NCBI GenBank assembly: GCA_021812955.1
Contig: JAKAMJ010000018.1
Coordinates: forward strand, 1-9,737
Direction of reading: 5' to 3'
Source: a bacterium
GTDB lineage: Bacteria; Patescibacteriota; Minisyncoccia; Phycocordibacterales; Phycocordibacteraceae
Length of the DNA stretch: 9,737 bases
Each line of letters opens with the position of its first letter. Positions within the stretch are counted from its first letter, which is position 1. The position numbers and the translations under genes were made by a program. Of this stretch, positions 1 through 5,939 are shown one piece after another. The notes under the pieces are model-generated. The model was not told the DNA's origin. It saw only the letters and a program-made list of their open reading frames with translations, and did no database searches.

Positions 1-1098
1 GGCGGTTCGCCGATGGGCGGCGACGTTCAAGATGAGGCCGCACATGAGCAGCGTAGCCGCGAGCGCGGTGCCGCCGTGCGAGATGAACGGGAGCGGCAGG
101 CCGGTGAGCGGAATCACGCCGAGCATCGCGCCGATGTTGATGAATGCCTGGAAGATGATGAGGAACGAGAACCCGAGCGCGACCAGTCCGCCGAACAGGT
201 CGGATGATTTCCGCGCTATCACGATGCCGCGCGCCGCAAGCGCGATGAATGCGCCGATGAGGACCAGCGCGCCGATGAGCCCCGTCTCCTCCGCAAAGAC
301 CGCGAAGACAGAATCCCCGTCCGCTTCAGGCAGGTAATTGAACTTCTCGACGCTCTGGCCGAACCCGCGCCCCGCAAAACCGCCCGAACCGACCGCGATT
401 AGCGCCTGCTGTATCTGATACCCGTTCGAGAGCGAATCTGCTGAGGGATTGAAGAAGGTCTCGACGCGGTGAAGCACGTACGGCCGCTGCCAGATGAGTA
501 TCAGCAAGACGATGACGACGCCGAGCCCGAGGATGCCGAAATCGCGCAGGGGCGCGCCGGCGGCGAAATACATCACGATGCCGGTCATGACGATGAGCAT
601 CGTGGTAGACGTGTTCGGCTGCGCGAGCAGGATCGCGCCGGGGACGGCGAGGAATGCGAGGAACGGGAGGAGTCCTTTCCGGTAATCCTTGAGCTGCCGG
701 GCGCGCGGCGCGAGCCACCACGCGAGCGCGAGGACGAAGCCGATCTTGAGGAACTCCGCCGGCTGGACGGTCGTGAAGCGGAGGTTGATCCACCGGGTCG
801 CGCCGCCCGCATGCATACCGACGCCGGGAATGAAGACGAGCAGGGTCAGGAGTAGCGTGGCGGCGTAGACGTGCGGCGACCACCGCTTGAGCCGCGCGAG
901 CGGGATCGCGCGGGCGGCCAGGAACGCGATGGCCCCGAGCCCGAACCCGAGGCCTGCCTGAAGCAGTATGTTCTTCGACACGGAGCCGCCTTCGCGTGCG
1001 AGCAGCCCGAGCGTCGCCGACGAATAGATCGCCATGCCAGCGAGGGACAGCGCTATCACGAGCGTCAAGAACAGGCGGTCTCCAGAGAGCAGCTTCAT
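1..1098 (-). CDS. ftsW: FtsW/RodA-family SEDS peptidoglycan polymerase, C-terminal end cut by window
   Basis: This is a polytopic membrane protein of the SEDS family, which polymerises lipid II into glycan strands at the division site (FtsW) or along the cell wall (RodA). I translated 366 codons from the ATG at 1098 to the left edge without a stop; that is close to full family length, so only a short tail is missing. Visible motifs: RWI at 102-104, QPAE at 112-115, YQIQQALIAVGSGG at 227-240, LPEADGD at 256-262, with Asp262 at the position of the catalytic aspartate of the LPEAHTD motif, and PLTGLPLPFISHGG at 330-343. The usual QPD-type motif reads QPN (160-162). The ATG overlaps the mraY stop as ATGA, so translation is probably coupled. 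FtsW is preferred over RodA because of its position after mraY; sequence alone does not settle this. Confidence 0.9.
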   Translation of the reverse strand, partial: MKLLSGDRLFLTLVIALSLAGMAIYSSATLGLLAREGGSVSKNILLQAGLGFGLGAIAFLAARAIPLARLKRWSPHVYAATLLLTLLVFIPGVGMHAGGATRWINLRFTTVQPAEFLKIGFVLALAWWLAPRARQLKDYRKGLLPFLAFLAVPGAILLAQPNTSTTMLIVMTGIVMYFAAGAPLRDFGILGLGVVIVLLILIWQRPYVLHRVETFFNPSADSLSNGYQIQQALIAVGSGGFAGRGFGQSVEKFNYLPEADGDSVFAVFAEETGLIGALVLIGAFIALAARGIVIARKSSDLFGGLVALGFSFLIIFQAFINIGAMLGVIPLTGLPLPFISHGGTALAATLLMCGLILNVAAHRRTA

Positions 1099-2162
1099 GG
1101 CATCCTAGAGAGGAGCGCGACGGCGAGCCCGAGCACGCCGGTGATGGACGTGATGATCCAGTACCGCATCGTCACCTTCGCTGCGGGCCAGCCGAGCGCT
1201 TCGAAATGGTGGTGTATCGGCGCAACGCGGAACAGCTTCCTATGAAAGTTCTTTTTCCAGAAGACCTGCAGCAAGGTCGTTATGACGGTCCCCGTGAGCG
1301 GAAACGCGACGAGCGGGAGCACCGCCACGCCGACGCCGCCGGCGATCGAGTCGGACGAGAAAGCGGTCATGGCGAGCGCGAGCGTAATCGCCATGCTCCC
1401 CGTCTCGGACATGTAAAACCGCGCTGGCGGGACATTGAACCACAAGAACGCGCCAGTCGCTCCGGCGACCACGCCGGCGAACATCGCAAGCGACGCCTGC
1501 CCTTCCCCGAAGGCGATGGCGGCGTATACCATGAAGATGATCGCAAACACGCCGCCCGCAAGCCCGTCGAGCCCGTCTATCGTGCCGCCGGCATAAAGCG
1601 CGAGCGTAACCGCAGCGAAGAACGGCACGATGAGCCATCCGAGCACAAGCGGCGCTGCGAACGGCACCCCGACGGACACGACACCGAGCTTCGCGTAGAA
1701 CCACCAGCCGCCTGCGAGACCGATCGCTCCGACGATGCTCAGACGTCGCGCGAGCGAGAGGCCGCCCTCGCCGCGAGTAACCTCGAGGACGTCGTCTACG
1801 AGCCCTGCGCAAGCGCCGAGCGCTAGCGCGATGAGCGGCAGCCAGGTCTCCCGGCGGTTGACGAAATCGAGCGCGGACCAGAACCCGCCGAACGAGCGGG
1901 CGAGCAGCCAGAAGATGAGCGCGGTAGCAAGGACGGACGCCCATATCAGGATGCCGCCCATGCGCGGTGTGGAAACCTCGCGCTCCTTGTGGAGCGCGTC
2001 GAATATCGGCGTACCGCCTCCGCCGATGCCCGTCCCCTTCCCCGATTTCTTCTTCCACGCTTTCGCGCGGTAGAGCGCGCCGGCTAGGGCAGGAGCGAAC
2101 GCGATGCCGAGCGCGAAACTGGTCGCGGACGGGATGAGAACGCGTGTCGCGGTGCTGACCAT
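1095..2162 (-). CDS. mraY: Phospho-N-acetylmuramoyl-pentapeptide transferase (MraY), divergent active-site motif
   Basis: MraY transfers phospho-MurNAc-pentapeptide from UDP to undecaprenyl phosphate, making lipid I on the cytoplasmic face of the membrane. The 355 residues match the family's usual length (about 320-360) and are largely hydrophobic. Diagnostic motifs are STPRMGG (64-70), the Asp pair of GLVDDV (D123, D124), TIDGLDGLAGG (194-204) and PIHHHFE (315-321). Two departures stand out: the Mg-binding motif usually written FMGDTGS reads FYMSETGS, with Glu253 in place of Asp, and the Asn before DGLDG is Gly193. These may be lineage-typical. Only 3 bases separate it from the upstream carboxypeptidase gene and there is no clear Shine-Dalgarno, so it probably depends on read-through and reinitiation. 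It overlaps ftsW by 4 bases. murD is not between them. Confidence 0.93.
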   Translation of the reverse strand: MVSTATRVLIPSATSFALGIAFAPALAGALYRAKAWKKKSGKGTGIGGGGTPIFDALHKEREVSTPRMGGILIWASVLATALIFWLLARSFGGFWSALDFVNRRETWLPLIALALGACAGLVDDVLEVTRGEGGLSLARRLSIVGAIGLAGGWWFYAKLGVVSVGVPFAAPLVLGWLIVPFFAAVTLALYAGGTIDGLDGLAGGVFAIIFMVYAAIAFGEGQASLAMFAGVVAGATGAFLWFNVPPARFYMSETGSMAITLALAMTAFSSDSIAGGVGVAVLPLVAFPLTGTVITTLLQVFWKKNFHRKLFRVAPIHHHFEALGWPAAKVTMRYWIITSITGVLGLAVALLSRMP

Positions 2163-2165
2163 ACG

Positions 2166-3113
2166 CTACAGGGAAGGGACTCCGGCGAAATGCGCGAGCG
2201 TCGCCGCAACGAGCGCACTCGCGTCGGTGAAGCGGGAGTCCTTCGACGAGCCGAGTATGACGACGGCGACCGGGTGCTCGATCCCCGCATCGAACACGAG
2301 CGCCAGGTTGCCGCCGGCCAGGTCGGTGAATCCGGTCTTCGAGAGCAGCAGCCGCGGGAACGTGCCGACCATCGGATCGGTGTTCTTTACGGTAAAGGCG
2401 GTCCCTCCGAGCGAGGACGCCTGAGCCACGCTGCGGGTCGTCGCGGCGGCGATGTCCGGCGCTTCCTTGACGAGAGCGCCCGCTAGCATCGCCACGTCCT
2501 TCGCGGAGCCGTACCCGCCGGATACGCTCTTGCTCACGTCAAGCCCGCTTCCGTTGACGGCGTACGTCTGCGACAAGTCGAGCGCCGACGCCGCGCTCGC
2601 GAGCATGGCGCTCGCGGTGCGATTCTCGCGCGCAGCGGTCGCTTCGGCGATCGCCGTCGCGCCGTCGTTGAGCGACGCAGTGAGCGTCAGACGCGCTAGG
2701 TCCGAGAGCGTGAACTCCTGGCCCTCGTTGAAAGCGTGCGGGGCGTCCAGACGGGTCGCATCGGCCGGGATCGTTATCACCGCATCACGCGGCATGACCG
2801 AGAGAGCGGCATGCATGGTGAGCAGCTTCGTGAGCGACGCGAGCGGCAGCTGCGCCCCGGCGTTCTTGGCGTAGAGCGTCTCGCCTGTGGCGAGGTCGTA
2901 GACGATCGCCGCCTTCGCCTCGATGGAAACCTTCGCGAAGGCGTCCAGGGTGGAAGTCGCGACCGCCGCCCGGGCGACCGGTGCGGGCTTCGCGGCCGGC
3001 CGTTCGAAAAACAGCGAGAGCCCGAGCAGTGCGGACGCGAACAAGAGCGCGAAACCCGCCTCGCGCATGAAGCGGCTTCGCTTGGCTATCTTCTGCAAAT
3101 CGGCGGAATCCAT
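2166..3113 (-). CDS. S11-family D-alanyl-D-alanine carboxypeptidase (PBP5/DacA-like), membrane-anchored
   Basis: This is a serine peptidase of the penicillin-binding-protein type that trims the terminal D-Ala of peptidoglycan stem peptides, or cuts cross-links in the PBP7-like branch. All three active-site motifs are present: SLTK with Ser93 and Lys96, SLN at 147-149, and KTG at 259-261 followed by FT. A basic N-terminus (KIAKRSRFMR) precedes a hydrophobic stretch at about 20-36, best read as an uncleaved signal anchor; the linker at 37-56 is Ala/Pro-rich. At 315 residues it is shorter than E. coli PBP5 and seems to lack the C-terminal beta domain and amphipathic anchor, so N-terminal anchoring fits. 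It lies 11 bases after scpB and 3 bases before mraY. The ATG is preceded by GTAT and an AT-rich stretch, with no Shine-Dalgarno. The class is well supported; the exact specificity is not. Confidence 0.9.
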   Translation of the reverse strand: MDSADLQKIAKRSRFMREAGFALLFASALLGLSLFFERPAAKPAPVARAAVATSTLDAFAKVSIEAKAAIVYDLATGETLYAKNAGAQLPLASLTKLLTMHAALSVMPRDAVITIPADATRLDAPHAFNEGQEFTLSDLARLTLTASLNDGATAIAEATAARENRTASAMLASAASALDLSQTYAVNGSGLDVSKSVSGGYGSAKDVAMLAGALVKEAPDIAAATTRSVAQASSLGGTAFTVKNTDPMVGTFPRLLLSKTGFTDLAGGNLALVFDAGIEHPVAVVILGSSKDSRFTDASALVAATLAHFAGVPSL

Positions 3114-3124
3114 ATACTGCTATA

Positions 3125-3688
3125 TTATTGCCCCGCCTCGCTGACCGTCTCTTGCGGCGCCTCGTTCTGGGCTATTTCTTGCGCCGCGCTCCGGAGCTCG
3201 GAGAACCGCGGCAGATCGTCCGCCCGGCCGATGCCTAGATGAGCGAGCGCCTCGGTCGTGAGCGCGTAGCGCATGCGGCGCTTATCGCGCTCGTCTTCTT
3301 TCCCCTCTATGAGCCCTCGCGTGAGCAGCGTCCGGACCGCCGCGGAAGAATTCACGCCGCGCACCCAGTCGATTTCGCCGCGCGTTGCGCCTTCCTGATA
3401 CGCGATAACCGCGAGCGTCTCCAGGCTTCCCTTCCCCAAGTCGCGCGAAAGCTCGTCTTCGCGCAGTTTCTGCACGATGCCCGCCGCATCCGGCGCGGTG
3501 CGCAACTCAAGGTCAGACTCCGATTCGACGAGCGCAAGACCGCGCCCGGCAAGCGAGCGCCCGAGCGCTTCCGAGGCTGTCCCAAGCTGGTCGCCGGAGA
3601 TGCCGAGCAGCTCGGCAAGCCGTTTCTTGGAGAGAGGCCCTCCAGCGGCAAAAAGGAGTGCTTCGAGCGCGGCTGGAGGCGTAAGCAT
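3125..3688 (-). CDS. scpB: Segregation and condensation protein B
   Basis: ScpB is a dimeric winged-helix protein that binds the kleisin ScpA in the SMC-ScpAB complex, which organises and segregates the chromosome. The 187 residues fit the family (about 180-200). An N-terminal winged helix (about 1-80, beginning LEALLFAAGGPLS) is followed by the signature block SLETLAVIAYQEG (88-100), TRGEIDWVRGV (102-112) and LLTRGLIEG (121-129). The tail (160-187) is charged, Gln/Glu-rich and probably disordered. The ATG at 3688 is the first usable start, since an in-frame TGA lies two codons upstream. A 104-base gap separates it from scpA, unusual for this pair, and holds a promoter-like element. A strong AAGGAGG lies about 24 bases upstream of the ATG, too far for normal use. 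Confidence 0.93.
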   Translation of the reverse strand: MLTPPAALEALLFAAGGPLSKKRLAELLGISGDQLGTASEALGRSLAGRGLALVESESDLELRTAPDAAGIVQKLREDELSRDLGKGSLETLAVIAYQEGATRGEIDWVRGVNSSAAVRTLLTRGLIEGKEDERDKRRMRYALTTEALAHLGIGRADDLPRFSELRSAAQEIAQNEAPQETVSEAGQ

Positions 3689-3719
3689 ATTATCTCAATA
3701 ATAGTCCCACCGCCTCCTT
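3687..3719 (-). promoter_or_regulatory. Distant Shine-Dalgarno plus AU hairpin in front of scpB
   Basis: The minus strand carries AAGGAGG (3713-3719), then a 9-base spacer, then TATTAT-TGAG-ATAATA, a perfect 6-bp stem with a 4-base loop whose last base is the A of the scpB ATG. The linear distance from Shine-Dalgarno to ATG is about 24 bases, too long, but folding the hairpin would leave about 9 bases, near optimal. All six pairs are A-U, so the stem is weak. If transcription instead starts at the candidate promoter here, the AAGGAGG is untranscribed in that message and irrelevant. Confidence 0.25.
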
Positions 3720-3726
3720 CCGGCAA
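3698..3726 (-). promoter_or_regulatory. Candidate sigma-70-type promoter for scpB, leaderless or nearly so
   Basis: On the minus strand a -35-like TTGCCG (3721-3726, 4 of 6 consensus bases) and a -10-like TATTAT (3698-3703, 5 of 6) are exactly 17 bases apart. The -10 ends 9 bases before the scpB ATG, so transcription would begin within about 3 bases of the start codon. The spacing match is seen directly; function is inferred. The same TATTAT is also one arm of a small hairpin, an alternative explanation. Confidence 0.4.
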
Positions 3727-3792
3727 TGCGCTGTACATGCGCCTGCGTGGGGACTCGATTCCCAGCACCGGACGTTATCGGTTCAGTCTTCC

Positions 3793-4536
3793 TCAGCCGT
3801 AGCGCGGAACGGAGGAAGCGGCAGCGTTGCTGATCCGGATGTCGCCATGCTGCTGATACTGTTCAGCAGCGACGGCGCCCCGCTTGACCAGCTCGAGGAG
3901 CGCCAAGAAAGACACGATGACGTCCGCCTTTTCTCGCGCGCCGCCGGCGAATTCTCGGAATGAGAGCGTCATCGCGCTCTGGACACGCTTCGCGAGCCGG
4001 TCCATGACTTCCTCGATGGAGACGGTGCGGCGCACGCGCGCTTCGGGCAGCTCCTCGACCGCATCGCGCGCGGCAATAAGCCGTGCGAGCGCTTCGGCGA
4101 GCGCGGCCTGCGTGAAGTCGCGCGCGGGCGCGAAGAACGGCTCGGGCTCGCGCACGCCGGCCGGGAGCATGACTGATTTGCCAAAAAGCTTTCCCAGCTC
4201 GCGGGCGGCCTCGCGCACTTTCTCGTAAGCTTCGAGACGGCGTTTCAGGTCGTCGATGTCGGCGTTCTCTTCCTCTGTGAGCGCGAGGTCGGGGATTAGC
4301 GATTTCGACTTGATGAGAAGCAGGGTCGCAGAAAGCTGGATGAAGTTCGCGGCCTCTTCTACCGGGAACGACTCCTGCGCCCGCACATGCGCGATGAAAT
4401 CCTCAGTGATGCTCGCCAGCGCGAGGTCGTTTATGAGCAGCTTGCGCGCCTCGATGAGATCGAGCACGAGCTCGAACGGGCCTTGGTAGGCTTCGGTCGT
4501 GATCGAGAACCCGGTCTTAAGCGCCGTCGGGTCCAT
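3793..4536 (-). CDS. scpA: Segregation and condensation protein A (kleisin)
   Basis: ScpA is the kleisin that bridges the SMC heads and recruits ScpB in the bacterial condensin complex. The 247 residues match the family (about 230-270). The N-terminal SMC-neck-binding part shows YQGPFELVLDLIEARKLLI (17-35), equivalent to the usual FEGPLDLLLHLI, followed by INDLALASITEDF (35-47) and FIQLSATLLLIKSKSLIP (65-82). The middle (90-170) is charged and helical, the expected ScpB-binding linker. The C-terminal winged helix contains VIVSFLALLELVKRGAV (206-222). The ATG at 4536 lies inside the end of aspS, overlapping it by 20 bases, so translation is probably coupled. The unusual point is the 104-base gap to scpB rather than the usual overlap. 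The family call is secure. Confidence 0.93.
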   Translation of the reverse strand: MDPTALKTGFSITTEAYQGPFELVLDLIEARKLLINDLALASITEDFIAHVRAQESFPVEEAANFIQLSATLLLIKSKSLIPDLALTEEENADIDDLKRRLEAYEKVREAARELGKLFGKSVMLPAGVREPEPFFAPARDFTQAALAEALARLIAARDAVEELPEARVRRTVSIEEVMDRLAKRVQSAMTLSFREFAGGAREKADVIVSFLALLELVKRGAVAAEQYQQHGDIRISNAAASSVPRYG

Positions 4537-5857
4537 CGGAATCGGCGCTCGAGAGGAGCACGTCGATACGGTTCATGTCGCGCGGGAAGAGTGTCGCCTC
4601 TTTCACGTTATCGAGATCGAGCATCTTCATGGTGAGGCGCTCAAGCCCGGTCGAGCAGCCGCCGTGCGGTGGCATACCGTACTTGAAAGCCTGAAGATAG
4701 AATGCGAAGTTCTTGGGATCCATACCACGTTCCTCGATGCGCTTAACGAGCTCGGCGTAGTCGTGGATGCGCTGCGCGCCGCTGTTTATCTCGAGCCCGC
4801 GGAAAAGGAGGTCGAAGCCGCGCGAGTGCGGCGCTTCATCTTCGTGTTCGTAAGTATAGAACGCGCGCTTGTGCGTCGGGAACCGGGTGATGAAAACGAA
4901 GTCGCTCCCTTTCTCCAGCTTCGCCCACTCGCAGATGCCGCGCTCGTGTGAGGGCTCTAGGTCGGGCTCGCTAGTCGAGATGCCGAGCAGCTCCTGCGCT
5001 TCGCGGAGCGTGAGCGCGGGGAACGGCGCGTCCGGCACGAGCGGCAGCCCGGCGCCGACGGCAAAGAAAAGGTCGGCGTGCTCGCTCGCGGCACGCGCCA
5101 CGTCGCGCATCACGGCCTCGAGCACGGCCATTACGTCGCGCTCGTCCTCTATAAACGCCATCTCGAAGTCCATCTGCGTGAGCTCGGAAATATGGCGCGT
5201 AGTGGCGCTCTTCTCTGCGCGGAAGATGCGCGCGATGGTGAACACGCGCTCATACACTCCGGTCATGATTTGCTTATAGAGCTGCGGCGAGGTCGCGAGG
5301 TTTGCGGTCTGGTCGTTGAAGTAATCGACTTTGAAAACTTCGGCACCACCCTCGGCATCACTCCCCACGAGTGCAGGAGCTTGGAACTCGGTGAAGCCCT
5401 GGCGGATGAGCGAGTCGCGATACGCTTGCAGCAACACGGCCTGCAGCTTGAAGATCGCGCGCTCGCGCTCGCGGCGGAGCGTGAGCGGACGGTGGTCTAG
5501 GAGCGTCTCGAGCGTGAGGTCGGCGTCGAGGTCGAATGGCAGCGCTTCGGCGCGACTGAGCACTTCGATGGCTTTCACCTCGAGCTCGATGCCGCCGTTC
5601 TGCTTCCCTGCCTGCACATTTTTCTCGGGGCGCTTGTTCACGGCGCCTTCGACGCGCACGACGTATTCACCGCGCGTCTCCTTGGCCGTGTCGAGCGCGG
5701 GCGAGCCCGGCAGGCACACGCCCTGCACAAGCCCAGAGCGGTCGCGGAAGTCGAAGAACACCATCTTGCCCTGGTCGCGGCGGACATCCACCCAGCCCGA
5801 GATAGAGACCGTCTCGCCTACATGCGCCCCCAGCTCCCCGATAAGAGTGCGTTCCAT
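4517..5857 (-). CDS. aspS: Aspartyl-tRNA synthetase, archaeal type (possibly non-discriminating)
   Basis: This class II synthetase charges tRNA with aspartate. From the ATG at 5857 it has 446 residues, the length of archaeal/eukaryotic-type AspRS (about 430-450); bacterial AspRS is near 590 with a GAD insertion, absent here. An N-terminal OB-fold anticodon domain (1-110, GWVDVRRDQG at 21-30) is followed by the catalytic core: SPQLYKQ (190-196), motif 2 FRAEKSATTRHISE (212-225), FYTYEHED (333-340), GLEINSGAQR (354-363) and motif 3 GGCSTGLERL (399-408). The EINSGAQR block favours AspRS over AsnRS. Such enzymes often also make Asp-tRNA(Asn) for GatCAB, but this cannot be read from the sequence. 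An in-frame GTG at 5878 could extend it by seven residues; the ATG is preferred because MERTLIGEL fits family starts and a -10-like element lies before it. It heads the left gene series. Confidence 0.93.
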   Translation of the reverse strand: MERTLIGELGAHVGETVSISGWVDVRRDQGKMVFFDFRDRSGLVQGVCLPGSPALDTAKETRGEYVVRVEGAVNKRPEKNVQAGKQNGGIELEVKAIEVLSRAEALPFDLDADLTLETLLDHRPLTLRRERERAIFKLQAVLLQAYRDSLIRQGFTEFQAPALVGSDAEGGAEVFKVDYFNDQTANLATSPQLYKQIMTGVYERVFTIARIFRAEKSATTRHISELTQMDFEMAFIEDERDVMAVLEAVMRDVARAASEHADLFFAVGAGLPLVPDAPFPALTLREAQELLGISTSEPDLEPSHERGICEWAKLEKGSDFVFITRFPTHKRAFYTYEHEDEAPHSRGFDLLFRGLEINSGAQRIHDYAELVKRIEERGMDPKNFAFYLQAFKYGMPPHGGCSTGLERLTMKMLDLDNVKEATLFPRDMNRIDVLLSSADSDGPDGA

Positions 5858-5866
5858 ATACCGTAT

Positions 5867-5875
5867 AAAATAGCA
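5867..5875 (-). promoter_or_regulatory. Candidate extended -10 promoter for aspS
   Basis: The minus strand reads TGC-TATTTT, an extended -10 (TGn followed by a hexamer with 4 of 6 consensus bases), ending 9 bases before the aspS ATG. No good -35 lies 17 bases upstream. Transcription would start almost at the start codon. The element directly follows the hairpin at 5878-5909, so its T-run could instead be a terminator tail; both roles are possible. Confidence 0.35.
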
Positions 5876-5877
5876 CA

Positions 5878-5909
5878 CCCCGCGCGCCGGACGAATCCTG
5901 GCGGCGGGG
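5878..5909 (-). terminator. Bulged GC-rich hairpin with TTCG tetraloop, likely terminator upstream of aspS
   Basis: Read on the minus strand, CCCCGC and CGCC pair with GGCG and GCGGGG across one bulged C. After a bulged A, an inner GGA/TCC stem closes a TTCG tetraloop. This makes 13 base pairs, mostly G-C. The sequence after it is TGTGCTATTTTAT, only moderately T-rich, so termination may be partial. It would separate the dipeptidase-family gene from the aspS series. Confidence 0.5.
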
Positions 5910-5918
5910 TGATTGTTC

Positions 5919-5939
5919 CCGTGAGCATCCGGCTCACGG
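5919..5939 (-). terminator. Perfect 8-bp hairpin over the dipeptidase-family stop codon
   Basis: CCGTGAGC and GCTCACGG form a perfect 8-bp stem with a 5-base loop. The TGA stop codon of the M19-family gene (5934-5936) lies inside the first arm on the minus strand. No T-tract follows, so this is more likely an mRNA 3'-end stabiliser or part of a tandem terminator with the hairpin at 5878-5909 than a terminator on its own. Confidence 0.4.

Noticed and set aside
469..855. Plus-strand acidic open reading frame opposite ftsW
   Set aside because: It is the antisense shadow of a SEDS gene whose motifs are continuous on the minus strand.
996..1826. Long open reading frame on the plus strand opposite mraY, rich in Arg, Glu and His
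   Set aside because: It is the antisense shadow of a high-GC gene with clear MraY motifs; its composition is typical of antisense translation and there is no ribosome binding site or recognisable domain.
3748..3764. tRNA T-arm-like stem-loop (TGGGG, 7-base loop, TCCCA)
   Set aside because: The loop is ACTCGAT rather than TTCGAAT-like, and no acceptor, D or anticodon arms with correct spacing are found around it.
3352..3768. Minus-strand frame of 138 codons overlapping scpB and filling the gap after scpA
   Set aside because: Most of it is out of frame within scpB; the part in the gap has no recognisable motif, although it starts close to the end of scpA.
3239..3802. Plus-strand open reading frame of 187 codons across scpB and the scpA-scpB gap
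   Set aside because: It lies opposite a confidently identified scpB, has no family resemblance and has Arg-rich antisense composition.
5858..5878. GTG start for aspS at 5878, adding MCYFIRY
   Set aside because: The seven extra residues do not fit AspRS N-termini, the GTG lies in the hairpin/promoter-like region, and the ATG at 5857 begins the conserved sequence.
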